Position numbers and translations under genes: made by a program. Of a stretch of 64,000 nucleotides of DNA, positions 24,475-34,381 are shown one piece after another. The first letter of the stretch is position 1, and each line of letters starts with the position of its first letter. The stretch is from Neoscytalidium dimidiatum (taxonomy: Eukaryota > Ascomycota > Dothideomycetes > Botryosphaeriales > Botryosphaeriaceae). The notes under the pieces were generated by a model. It was given only the letters and a program-made list of their open reading frames with translations. It was not told the origin of the DNA and did not search any database. Location of the stretch: the NCBI GenBank assembly GCA_037367355.1, contig CM074699.1:3410001-3474000 (forward strand). The letters run 5' to 3'.

Positions 24475-24492
24475 GCTTTTCCGACAGTCGGA
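24475..24492. promoter_or_regulatory. 18-bp palindromic element, copy 1 (NRPS-like promoter)
   Basis: GCTTTTCCGACAGTCGGA, containing the perfect palindrome TCCGAC-A-GTCGGA (CCG-N5-CGG). It lies 206 bp upstream of the NRPS-like start codon, and the identical 18 bp occur at 29319-29336. CGG/CCG half-sites in mirror arrangement are what dimeric Zn2Cys6 proteins bind, and such a protein is encoded next door. A related TTCCGGAAAAG lies just downstream. Confidence 0.55.
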
Positions 24493-24759
24493 TGTGGCGG
24501 AAAACTTCCGGAAAAGAAGAATATCGCCGCCTGAGCGGATAACACCCGCCAAAGCTGGCCCGAGAAGACCTCAAACACGTGCGACTCTATCATGCTCTGT
24601 GAGGTTCGTCTTGAAGATATTGAATGTATCATTGTATGAACTGTGAAGAGTACATGTCTGATCCGGAAAGCTAATTGCAATATTTCCACTGTCTCATCGA
24701 CATCCCTCCGAGACAAACAAGGCCTGAACAGAATGCTGCCGCGGCATGGATCCGCATTC

Positions 24760-27593
24760 TCATGCGATGGACCCCAGATTCCCTCCCAAATCAAGATCCC
24801 AACCAGCAGCACTATCAGCGAGCAAAGTCTCCAGACTCCCAATCCCACCGGTAACCTACATTCAACATCAGCACTCTCATTTCCCAGAATTCCAGAAACT
24901 ATCATGCTCACCAACGAATCGAATTGCCCCCATCCCGTTAGCTGCGCAATACTGCTGCTCGGGCTCGCCTCCGCAAACGCGTCATGGCCCATCCCCTGCA
25001 GACCATCCGCCGCACCGCCGATCCCGCTCCCCAGCACCGGGCCCTGGTCCTGCGCGACCGGAAACACGAGGTCCGACCCGAGCAGCGGGAGCGCGCCGGA
25101 GCCCTGGGTCGCGAGGAAGTCGTTGTGGCGCAGGATCTCCAAGCGCAGTTCCTCGAGCACGACGCCGTAGCGCTCGGCCAGGGAGCCCTTGGTGGCGATG
25201 TTGGAGATCTGCTCCTGGCACTTGACGGCGGCGCGGAAGTGGGAGATGTAGGTTTCAGGAGGGGAATGACGCTGCTGAATGGTGTAAACGTAGAGGACGA
25301 CGACGGCGCAGAAGGCGAAGTAGTGGGTAAACTGCGGGACTTTTAGCATACTACGGGAAACTGATTGGCCGTGCGTCGCACCCAGTAGGTGTTGTATATC
25401 TGGCCCTGGCCCGTGAGGGTGTCAACTACGCGGACGATGTTCGTTGCTGCTTCCAGACATCTCTGGACATGGAATGCGAGCTTGCTGTTGCCGGAGAGCT
25501 TGCTTCTATTTATGGTATAGTTTGTGAGACCGGCAAAGTTGCTGAGGAGGAATGGGCGGTGGACAAGGATCTGGGCGTGCCAGAAGGCTAACGTCAACAC
25601 GTTGCGCTGCCGTAGGAAGATGGGAAGGAAGAGGGATGGATCGACTCCATCCGTGTCGAGGAGATAAGCAAGTGAGGCTCGCCACTCGTTCAACTCATCG
25701 TTGTATTTGGTGGCTATTCTGTATCGATCTTCCGCGGATGGAGGTTTGATGCCGTACAAGTCACGAAGAATGTTTGCCAGTATTCGTGACAGTCTGTGGG
25801 TCGTCAGAAACATCCTCGAAAGGAGCAATGTAACGAACTTACGTCAAGTGAGCAACAGAGCCCGACATGAGAGACTGCGACTTGAGAGGGGAAGGATGCA
25901 TATGCCGAGCATGCAGATCCGAGTCATTGACACAGGTAGGGATTTCCTAGAACAGATAAATCAGCTGCAATCTCCCGCTGGGTGAGACGAAGCATCCCGT
26001 ACCTGGTCGATATCCTCATCGTGAAACGTTCTTGGCCTCCCCAGCGCAGCGCTCAAGTAAGTATCCAAATTATACGCGCACCAGAACGTCCTCTTCCTAC
26101 ACTCCAGGTCGATATAATCAACGGTATGACTCGAATCGACCCTCCTCTTCCGATGCATGCCGAGCGCCAGCACCAAATGCGCCGTCGTCCCGAACAGACT
26201 CCAGCAGTGATTAATCCTCGACTGGCCCAGCAACCAAAAGCACTGCGCCAGCCTCGCCTGCACGCTCGTCAGACGGATCTCGCCCTTCTCAGCCGCAAGC
26301 TGGTTCTCGGCGGCAGAGAAGAACCTCGCACTGCCTCACATCAGGATCATCAGCCCTCTTAATCTACTAAAGAAGCCTCTTCTCCCCCTTGGGAATCGGG
26401 GGCCAGGGGGCCCACTCACCTCTCCTCCACGCCCGCGCCCCCAAAATCCCCGGCCCGGGCGAACACCATGAACAGCAACGCGCGCCTGCTCCTCGCGGCG
26501 CCCCTCTCGTCCCGCAGCCCGCCGCCGTACAACTCGCGCAGCCAGGCCTCGACGGTCGGGCGGTGCAGGAAGCGGTGGGTGGCGCTCGCGAAGTCGAAGT
26601 AGCGCGCCAGCAGGGCCTCGGCGTCGGCCTGGCCGGGCAGGATGAAGAAGCTCGCGTCGTCGCAGCCGGCCGGCAGCGGCGCGTCGCCGAAAGTGAAGAT
26701 GGACGAGGACTCGCGGTGCGGCGAGAGCGACTGCTGGTGCACGAGCTTGCGCTGGATGCGCAGCAGGAAGGAGGCGCCCGACGCCGGGCCGACGTAGTGG
26801 CCTTGCTGGTCGGACTGCGACGGCTCGGGCGAGGCGCGCGAGGAGTGCGCGGCGCTGGTTGTGCCGCCGCCGCCGGCGGGATTGTTGTTGTTGTTGTTGT
26901 TATCGTGGGGATGGAGGGTGCCGTTTGCGCCGCTCAGGCGGTCGGAGAGCTGGTGGTGCTCGATGCTGATGGGGCTGGGGATGGGGATGGGGTTGTTGGT
27001 GTGGGTGTTGTTGGGTTCGGGGTTCCTGATGGTGGTGATGGTGTTGTTAGGAGCGACGGCGCTGCTGCTGCTGCTCTGGCGTCGCGCGGCCATCTGCAGC
27101 ACGCGGTCGTCGGTCTCGATCTCGATGGACGGCAGGCGGCCCCGCGTGTAGGCGGCTTCGTACTGGCAGTCCAGGCCGAGCTGGGAGCAGAGCGTGCACG
27201 GGTACTTGCCCGAGCATCGCGTCTTGCGTCTACAGTCACCACACGCAGCACCCAAATAAATCAGAAATGGTTTCTGTTGTGCGGCACAGGATGCAGGATG
27301 CCAGATTGGGAAGAGGGGGCTGCCGGATTGAGTGTTTTGGACTATGGCACTCACGACTTGCACCGATCGCACGCCCTGCTCACCCGGCTCCTGACATGAT
27401 TTTCTTTGCGGCGTTTGGCCGGTCTGCCGTTCGCAGCTGACCCGTTCTCGCCGACCTCAACAGAGCCGGGCCGTTCGGCAGACGACGAGGTGATGGAGCG
27501 GGTCCGTCCCGGGGTGCCGGGGCCACCAACAGCACCATTGCCGTCGGGATGGACGATCCCGGGAGGCGGCGATTGACCGGCCATCGACTGCAT
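24760..27593 (-). CDS. Zn2Cys6 transcription factor with fungal_trans domain, 802 aa, seven exons
   Basis: Exons: 27593-27355, 27229-26420, 26330-26003, 25946-25843, 25793-25382, 25331-24912, 24855-24760; all junctions keep frame. The binuclear zinc cluster spans intron 1: CDRCKSRKTRC, then CTLCSQLGLDC (C-x2-C-x6-C-x5-C-x2-C-x7-C). A basic stretch (GRPAKRRKENHVRSR) precedes it. A Ser/Asn/Pro-rich linker follows, with a poly-Asn run encoded by a (GTT)n tract near 26882. The middle homology region has YLSAALGRPRTFHDEDIDQ joined to EIPTCVND, characteristic of fungal_trans proteins. The C-terminus LTGWGQFDSL continues after a 56-nt intron as VTGGIGSLE and ends with TGA at 24760; unspliced, the frame would run on to 24372 as implausible protein. 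Two in-frame ATGs (27593, 27584) are possible starts. Its position inside the metabolic cluster suggests a pathway-specific activator. Confidence 0.9.
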
Positions 27594-28108
27594 GCAGTGG
27601 AAAAATGAAAACGAAAATAAAATGAGGCTCACGACGAGACCTCAAAAAGTGGGTACGCAGGACGTTGAGCACGAGATTCGGAAAAGGGGAGAGATGGGGG
27701 GATGGGGCATCGGGAAAGCAGGGGTTCTTTAGTAGACCTTTTCCGAGGTTATGTCAGCGCCGCATCTCTGGTCAGAGGTAACCCCGCACTGCCGTATCCC
27801 CGCTCGTGCGCCATCCTTCTCGGGCTGTCCGCTACCGAGATGGCGTAGAGCCAAGAACATGGGCTAGCGAACCGCGGCTTGTGCCGTGTGTGCGCGGCTT
27901 AAGGCCTGGATGCGAGGCTAAGCGAGGTGCGAGTTGGCCTTGAGCTCCGTAGCCAAGCTCATCAAGCTCGACGCTGAGGATTGCGACCAAGGAGGTTTGG
28001 CATTGGCACCGGCTAACATGAGGAGCAGAGGTACGTCGAAGAAAAGGACTGGCCGATTGAGCCTCATGGTCTATCAATCTATCCGAAAAATATGGCCACC
28101 TCAATCCC
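27594..28108. other. Regulator promoter and downstream flank of reductase gene
   Basis: No gene. It contains two CTTTTCCGA-type half-sites (27678-27686 on the minus strand, 27738-27746 on the plus strand), listed separately. Confidence 0.5.
27678..27746. promoter_or_regulatory. Pair of CTTTTCCGA half-sites upstream of the regulator
   Basis: TCGGAAAAG at 27678-27686 and CTTTTCCGA at 27738-27746, in opposite orientations with 51 bp between. Each equals the left half of the 18-bp element found in the NRPS-like and aldolase/reductase promoters. They lie 85-153 bp upstream of the regulator start codon, so autoregulation is plausible. A 9-bp motif can also occur by chance; I saw one more CTTTTCCGA near 57.5 kb in an unrelated spacer. 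Confidence 0.35.
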
Positions 28109-29168
28109 CTATGCCGCAGCCGCTTGCGCCTTGAGCTTCCTCTGCGCAGCCACCCAATCCGAGACGCCCTTCTTCAAAGTCTCCTCATCGTGCTCGCCGA
28201 ATATGTTCACGCCCAGCCTGATGGGGAAGTTATACCTATGATTCCGATCCAGCGCGGTGATCCGGTCAAACGCCTCCTTCGGCAGCTCGAAGTCCTGGAA
28301 ATTGCTCTCAATGCGGCTCGGGGTAACGCTCTTGGGCAGCACGACTGTGCCCCTCTGGACCGCCCACTGGATCAGCACCTGCGCGGGCTCCTTGCCCAGC
28401 TCCTTGGCGACCTCGATCACCACCGGGTCGTCCACCGCGCGTGGCAGGTTGTAGATGTTGTTGCCGAGCGGCGAGTAGGCGGCGGCGACGATGTTCTGCG
28501 ACTTGAGCCAGGCCAGGAGTTCCGGCTGCTGCAGGTACGGGTGCGCCTCGATCTGGTTGACGGCCGGCGGGATGGTCGCCGTCTTGAGCAGCTCCTCGAT
28601 CTTCTCGCGCGTGAAGTTGCTTACGCCGATGCTTCGCACCTTGCCCTTCTTGACCAGCGCCTCCAGTGCACGCCACGTGTCGCTGATGGGCACGTCGATG
28701 ACGTGCACGGCTTCGGTGGCTGGGTTGATGGGAAAGTGCTGCTTGATGTCGGCGGGCTTAGCGAAGGAGACAGGCCAGTGGATCTGCAGGCTGTTAGCAC
28801 TCCGCTGCGGCGTTCTCGAAGGGGTGGGAGAGGATTGGATGACGCACAAGGTACAGGTCGAGATAGTCAGTACCCAGGTCCTTCAGTGTGTGGTCCAGTG
28901 CCTCCTCGACATCCTCGGGCTTGTGGTGGGTGTTCCAAAGCTTGCTGGTGATGAAGATGTCCTTGCGGTCGACGCCAGACTGGCGGATGCCCTCTCCCAC
29001 CTCGTTCTCGTTGTCATACACGGCGGCTGCGTCGATGTGGCGGTATCCGAGCTTCAGCGCAGCGGCGACGGCGTTGGCGACCTCGTTAGGCCCGGATTGC
29101 CAGGTGCCCAGCCCTACGACGGGCATATCATAGCCGGAGTTGAGCTTGAACGTGCGGTTGGAGGACAT
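28109..29168 (-). CDS. Aldo-keto reductase, 331 aa (L-glyceraldehyde reductase/glycerol dehydrogenase-like)
   Basis: NAD(P)H-dependent reductase of aldehydes and sugars. Exon 1 is 29168-28848 and exon 2 is 28783-28109. The intron has donor GTGCGT and a perfect branch site TGCTAAC before CTGCAG. The catalytic tetrad is visible: Asp46 and Tyr51 (GYRHIDAAAVYDNE), Lys76 (ITSKLWN) and His109 (LDLYL joined to IHWP across the intron). The cofactor-binding C-terminal part has LPKSVTPSRIESNFQDF, typical of NADP-preferring AKRs. Length is normal for the family. The overall pattern resembles fungal GLD1/gaaD-type L-glyceraldehyde reductases, judged from memory. It is divergent from the aldolase across 517 bp, which suggests linked steps: the aldolase would release the aldehyde this enzyme reduces. 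In a biosynthetic setting it could instead reduce the aldehyde made by the NRPS-like enzyme. Confidence 0.88.
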
Positions 29169-29685
29169 GATTGCTGCGCTAAAAGGAGAGATTTGAGATC
29201 GAGAACGCAGAACCAGCGGAACCCCTTTCTTTAAACTCCAATTGACCTCGAGGTGACGAGAAATACTCGGGGCAATGTTGCAAGGCGCACTGCAAGTGAC
29301 GACGATTGTTATAACCCCGCTTTTCCGACAGTCGGAGCGGGAGCCGCGAAACAAGCCGCGGGGCTGTTTTCCGACCCGCCTGTGCTTCGTGCTTTGTGCT
29401 TCTTAGTCTCTCCCCCAACCCCGGCCCGCCCCCACTTACCCATCCCACCATTTTACGCACAGCTCGGTCGTCTCTTCCCCGCGCTAGCCGTTGAGCTCGC
29501 GAAGTCGGACCCTTTCTAACGACATCGCAGCGCTGCCCCTCCATCCGTTAAAATCTCCTGAAACACCACGTCCCACGGTGCTAGCACACCCACAATCCTT
29601 CATCACCAGCGCCCTCCACCATCAGCACCACAGCTCGCCCCGAAACAGACACTTCCTCCTCCTTCCCCGCAAACAAACAAAGAAA
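29169..29685. promoter_or_regulatory. Bidirectional promoter of reductase and aldolase genes
   Basis: A 517-bp spacer between divergent start codons. It holds the exact 18-bp palindromic element (29319-29336), another TTTTCCGAC at 29367-29375, and a GTCGGA near 29503. A TTATAA-like sequence (about 29309) and CCAAT in the minus-strand leader are also present. I looked for the galacturonate-responsive element TCCNCCAAT on both strands and did not see it. Confidence 0.6.
29319..29336. promoter_or_regulatory. 18-bp palindromic element, copy 2 (reductase/aldolase promoter)
   Basis: GCTTTTCCGACAGTCGGA, identical to 24475-24492 and in the same orientation. It is 151 bp from the reductase start codon and 350 bp from the aldolase start codon. 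The mirror CCG-N5-CGG triplets suggest a dimeric Zn2Cys6 binding site. Confidence 0.55.
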
Positions 29686-30771
29686 ATGGCAGCCCGCGTC
29701 CCCCCCGACGGCGTCTTCGTCCCCGTCCCGACCTTCTTCAAGCCCGCCTCCGCCTCCTCCTCCTCGCTGCAGCCCGCCGTCGACGTCGAGACGCAAGTCG
29801 CGCACAGCGTGCACCTGGCCAAGTCGGGCATCCGGGGGCTCGTCCTGCTCGGCTCGACGGGCGAGGCGATCCACCTGTCGCGCGCCGAGCGGCGCGACTT
29901 CATCGCCGGCGTGCGGGCCGGGCTCGACGCCGCCGGCTTCCCGGACTACCCCATCATGGCGGGCGTGCTGACCAACGGCGTCGACGAGGTGCTGGAGTGG
30001 CTCGACGACAGCAGGGCCGCCGGCGCCCAGTGGGGGCTCGTGCTGGCCCCGGGCTACTTCGGCGCCGCCGCCACCCAGGAGGGCGTGCTGGAGTGGTACA
30101 CCGTCGTCGCCGACCGCAGCCCCATCCCCGTGCTGGTGTACAACTACCCCGGCGTCACGAACGGGCTGGTCGTCAGCCCCGACACGTACGTGCGCCTGGC
30201 CGCGCATCCGAATATCGTGGGGTGCAAGATGTGAGTACTGATTCTTTGGTTTCTCCTTTTTTTTTTTTTTTTTTTGAAGCTTCGGGTTTGCAGCCTCGCC
30301 CTAGCTCTTACTGATTCCTATTGCGCACGCACCAGGTCCCACGGCAACGTCTCGCACCACGTGCAGGTCTCGCTGCACCCGCAGATCGACGCCAAGAACT
30401 TCCGCGTCTACTCCGGCTTCGGCCAGCAGTTGGGTCCTATCGTGCTGTTCGGCGCCGCCGGCGTCATCGATGGCCTGGCCGCCATCTACCCGAAGACGGT
30501 GGCGAAGCTGTTTGAGCTTGCCTCGAAGAAGCCCGTGGACGACGCGACGCTGAAGGAGGTCCAGGATCTGCAGTACAGAGTCTCGGCGGCCGAGGAGTTC
30601 GTGGTGAAGAACGGCATCCTGGGCATCCGGGAGGGTATTTACAAGGTTCTGGGCCTGGGCAACTTGGAGGGCGGAAGGTTGCCGCTCAGGGGAAAGCTGG
30701 CCGAGGGCGAGTGGGAGAAATGGGGTGTGGTGACCGGAGCGATGGCTGAGGTTGAGGCCAGGATTAAATAG
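29686..30771 (+). CDS. DHDPS/NAL-family class I aldolase, 326 aa (L-threo-3-deoxy-hexulosonate aldolase-like)
   Basis: TIM-barrel lyase that forms a Schiff base with a 2-keto acid and releases pyruvate plus an aldehyde, or the reverse. Exon 1 is 29686-30230 and exon 2 is 30336-30771. The intron (donor GTGAGT, acceptor CACCAG) contains a run of 19 T. Family signatures: GSTGE at residues 56-60 (the GxxGE phosphate/carboxylate loop), YNYPG at 152-156 with the proton-relay Tyr154, and the Schiff-base Lys181 in GCKMSHG, whose Met codon is completed across the intron. The length matches fungal LGA1/gaaC aldolases of D-galacturonate catabolism, the best guess; 4-hydroxy-2-oxoglutarate aldolase or a biosynthetic lyase are alternatives. 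The ATG follows an A-rich leader (AAAGAAAATGGC). It is divergent from the aldo-keto reductase with a shared promoter. Confidence 0.87.
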
Positions 30772-31174
30772 AGGACGGCAGATGGGCCCGATGGTTTTGC
30801 ATTGTCAGCATGATAGATGAATGATGAAGTGTCGGTGAGAAAGGAAGACCGTCTGAAGAGATAACGCCAGCCCGCGACTAATGAGTAAGCCAACCTAATG
30901 CAGTATCAGCAAGCGAACGTCGTGTCACGGAAGCGCATATCGGAACGTCCCTTGTAAGTCGTGGGATCGCATTGGCCCTGTAATGCTTCAGTGCTATCAT
31001 AACCTCTTCGACAGCATGTCAGTAGGAACGATTGAACCATTCAGTAGCATAATTAACCAAACTCATGGGCATCATTTTCGTAATGCGGCATTCAGCAATC
31101 TACACTCTGCAATCCTCCTCTACTCCAAAGCCAATACCGGACATTCCCATCTCTCCCATAGCCCTCCTCAATGC
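30772..31174. other. Intergenic between convergent aldolase and transporter genes
   Basis: 3' UTR-like DNA only; no gene or repeat noticed. Confidence 0.55.
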
Positions 31175-32921
31175 TCAGTACACATAAAAGTTCACCGTCC
31201 CCGGATCCGCCTCCCTCATCTTCCGATTCTGCCTCATCAGCACCATGCGCATCACCCACGCGCAAACGATCACGCCCAGCGAAAACCCGATGCTCGCCAG
31301 CATCGCCGGCAAGAACCTCGGCGCATCGCTATCCGGCCACAAGTACGGCGTGTAAACCGACGCCAGGTTCCCGAACGTGTTGCACATGGCGATCGCCACG
31401 GCCTTCTTCTCGTCCGTCTGGCCCAGCGTGGCGGCCGTCCAGCTCAGAATGATGTTGTTCACGCCGTACGTCGCGCCGACGAACAGCATGATGCCGACGT
31501 ACCGCGTGGCCGTGTTGAGCGTGCCGACGCTCAGCGCGAAGCCGGCGATGGCCACGAGCTTGGACGCGGTCGTGTGCCACGTGCGCTCGTTGAAGCGGCC
31601 CGACGAGTGGCTGACCAGGATGGACACCAGGCCCGACACGACGTACGGCGGGCAGGTCAGGACCAGCGTGATGGTGGTGTTGAAGCCGAGCGTCTCGACG
31701 ACCGACGGCAGGAAGTTCTTGAACCCGTTCGCCGACAGGTGCAGGTTGTCCATCAGGCAGAACAGCCACGTGCGCCAGTCCGTCGCCGCCTCGCGCAGGC
31801 CCTTCCACACCGACGTCCCGGCTTCCTCGCGGTCCGTCGTGTCGATGTAGATGCGGTTGTGCGCGAGCTGCCGCTCCGTGGGCGTGAGCCAGCGCGTCTT
31901 GAGGGGCGAGTCCGGGAGCAGGAAGAAGGCCGCGATGGAGACGCCGATGGAGATGGCGCCTTGGATGATGAAGAGCCTGCAGCGGAGTCAGCTGGGCGAG
32001 AAAGACTAAGTGGGGGTGGTTGAGAGGGAACGAACCATTGCCACCCAGCGAGGTTGTTCTTGCCGTCCATCTCGGAGAAGATACCCGCGGCGATCAGGCC
32101 AGAGAAGGCGCTTGCAAGCATGTTCCCCGTGTAGAAGATTGACATGCGGGTTGCGAGCTCCTTGCGCGTGTAGAACATGCTGAGCATGTAAAGCGCGCCG
32201 GGGTAGAACTGGCGGAAATCGTCAGATGTCAAATGGAACGTGTCTCGGGAGATTCGTTCACTTACCGGAGCTTCTGTAATACCAAGGAAAAAACGGCAGA
32301 CCAGCATCGTCTTGAAGTCATGGGTCAGATACGTGAGCAAGCTCACAATCGACCAAGCCATGGAGAAACCTGGAGCGAATATTATCAGCTCATGTGATCA
32401 TTGAAAACACCTCTCTTCTAGATGCTCACCAGCCATGTACCAGGAGGGCCGGACTCTGTTTAGGATCATGTTGGAGGGGATTTGTCCAGCGAGGTAGCTG
32501 TAGATGCTCGATTTAGTATCTGCGAAATCGACTTCGATCGAGCTGGCTTACCCAACAAAGAGAATAGACACGCAGGTATTGTACTGAGTGCCCTTGAGAT
32601 TCAAATCCTTGGCCAGACCGTTGAGCTTTCCGTTGATCATGGCATTTCGGTCAAGGAAGTTCATGAAATACATGAGCCATAGAATCGGCTAAAGAGACGT
32701 CAGCAGATGCACGGTATGAAAACACTTCTTCCAATGCTCACCAGCATGTACCAATCAATCTTCTTAACAACGGCAATCTCCTTTGGATCTGTCTTCGAAT
32801 GCGCACCGAACTCATCAACCTTCTCCAGCTTCGGCTTCACCAATTCTGCGTCTGTCGTTTCGACATGCTCGATACGTTCCATCTGGGGAGACTTCTCGTC
32901 TGTTGAGTGTTTGCCTGCCAT
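31175..32921 (-). CDS. MFS transporter, Dal5/TNA1 (anion:cation symporter) family, 487 aa
   Basis: Plasma-membrane importer of small organic anions by proton symport. Exons: 32921-32742, 32688-32552, 32497-32430, 32369-32266, 32208-32036, 31976-31175; all joins keep frame. A hydrophilic N-terminus of about 55 residues precedes the first helix (DWYML joined to PILWLMYFMNFLDRNAM), whose NFLDRNA is the usual Dal5-type motif. Next come GLAKDLNLKGTQYNTCVSILFVGYLAGQIPSN (shown here only as two halves of a known family block), FFLGITEAP and FYPGALYMLS. A central cytosolic loop contains LPDSPLKTRW. The C-terminal half includes GVNNIILSWTAATLGQTDEKKAVAIA and four to six further helices, and the end is VNFYVY. 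Length and layout are normal for 12-helix members. In the cluster it could import the substrate (an acid such as galacturonate-like or aromatic acids) or export product. CTTTTCCGG, one base from the cluster half-site, lies upstream at 33256. Confidence 0.9.
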
Positions 32922-33679
32922 GATGAAGAGAAGAGAACCCGAGTCAGACAGCAACACAGGGAAAGACCTCAACCTAAATAGAAAGAAGAGCGCAGCAGAT
33001 GCAGAGGCGCTGACTGCGATAGAGGGAGGGAGGATGGAGGGAGGGGAAGATGATAGCGTGCAGCTTGCAGCTCACCGTCTTCTCCCCTCGCCGCCAAACG
33101 TGTTTTATCAACATCACCCGTTTCCCTTGTCCGCCAAGCCCATCCCAAGGAAAATATTTGGACCAATGTTCAACCCCACGGGGTAGTCGATCTTGGCACG
33201 CTCGGATTCCCCGTGGGGAATGGTGGTTTTCCGGCTTGGCGGGTCCTATGCACGTCTTTTCCGGGTGCGCGGTACGATACTATTCCGCAAGCGAAGTGTG
33301 GTGCAGGGCTTGGCTGGGGAATTTCCCGGTTGGAGGATTGCGGCGCAGCTGGTCTTTGGTGTTGTGCTTCGGATTTCGGATTGTGGAATTCGGTGAGGGT
33401 CTGGACTGCACTGTTGATTGTAGAGGTCACTCCCGCTTCGTTTGTCTGAGCAAAATTAACATGTTCACTCATTGTCACTGTAAGCAAAGAGAATTCAAGG
33501 TGATTCATAATCAAGCACTGATATTGCTAACCTACAAGCTAGTGATTTTTAGTTCCGTCTATAACAACTAACTTCAAGTTAATATCTTGTTGGAACGCTA
33601 TCATTCGCCTGTGATAATCTCCAAGATTCACAATCTCCGTATGCCGTCTTAAGACTACCAAGTCCCTTTGTAGAACACT
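32922..33679. other. Transporter upstream region
   Basis: No gene supported. It contains the inverted pair CCCCACGGGG (33174-33183) and CCCCGTGGGG (33209-33218), plus TTTTCCGG-type sequences at about 33228 and 33256-33264. Confidence 0.5.
33174..33218. promoter_or_regulatory. Inverted pair of GC boxes upstream of transporter
   Basis: CCCCACGGGG at 33174-33183 and its exact reverse complement CCCCGTGGGG at 33209-33218, 25 bp apart. Each is nearly self-complementary. They lie about 250-300 bp upstream of the transporter start and could bind a C2H2 or Zn2Cys6 factor, or form a hairpin. No function can be assigned from sequence. Confidence 0.3.
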
Positions 33680-34381
33680 CTACGCTGTGGGAGTTCCATT
33701 GTTTGTCCAACAGCCTTTTCGGCACCGTCCGACGCCATTGCACGATGACAAATGCTTCCTGATGCACATATCCGTCATGTGCTCTCCCGCATTGCACCGA
33801 CTGCAACGAATCGACGCCCTGTAGTCCTTGCGGAGGTGATGCTCAGAACGCCACCTATTACAGAATGTCGCAATACCCCTGGTCTGGGCATAAGGACACT
33901 GGTGAACACCGTAGCACCTAGCGCAGACTTCCTCTACGGCTTCGGCTGGCGTAAGCTGAGGAATCTGTAGCTGCTGTGTCACAGGGATAGCCACACGCTG
34001 CATATCTACGATGCAGACTTCTGCGAATTGGGGGTCGTCAAAGCTAATACCGAAAAATACCAACCACTTGGTGTCATTTCTAGAGTCATGGAAGAACAAT
34101 GCTACAGGACGGCATCCAAATGAAGAGTCAATCGGGCTCTTGGGAACCAGGATTGTCGCATGAAGGATTCTCTTGGCCTCGTCCAAAGACGCAAACTCAG
34201 TCTGTCCAAATAGGAAAGTCGAATCGGAAATCAAGACACTTGTATCAAGGACGCGATTCCAAGTGGTGCGGCAGATGGTAAGCTTCTGCAATTGAAAAAT
34301 AACAACTGTATATGAGAGAGAATAATAATTATATATATTTCTACAATAGTACTGACACAATGTTCCACCATTGCGTGGCAT
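33680..34381 (-). pseudogene. Relic of retroelement Gag-like zinc-knuckle ORF
   Basis: The minus-strand frame of about 233 residues from MPRNGGTL ends with tandem cysteine/histidine modules. CSRCNAGEHMTDMC is an intact CCHC knuckle (C-x2-C-x4-H-x4-C). Just before it, CNRWRSEHHLRKDY has the same spacing but with Trp and Tyr where two cysteines belong, and CARCYGVHQC looks like a third unit. Tandem knuckles of this kind are usual in Gag/ORF1 proteins of fungal retroelements, including Tad1-type non-LTR elements. No reverse transcriptase follows, so only the Gag-like part remains, or it was domesticated. The surroundings are AT-rich with few other genes, which fits a decayed element. Confidence 0.45.

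Noticed and set aside
24372..24759. Unspliced C-terminal extension of the Zn2Cys6 protein
   Set aside because: A 56-nt intron with good signals restores the family-like VTGGIGSLE end and a TGA at 24760; the extension would also run into the palindromic element.
29169..29685. Galacturonate-responsive element TCCNCCAAT
   Set aside because: Searched by eye on both strands; only a partial CTCCAAT was found.
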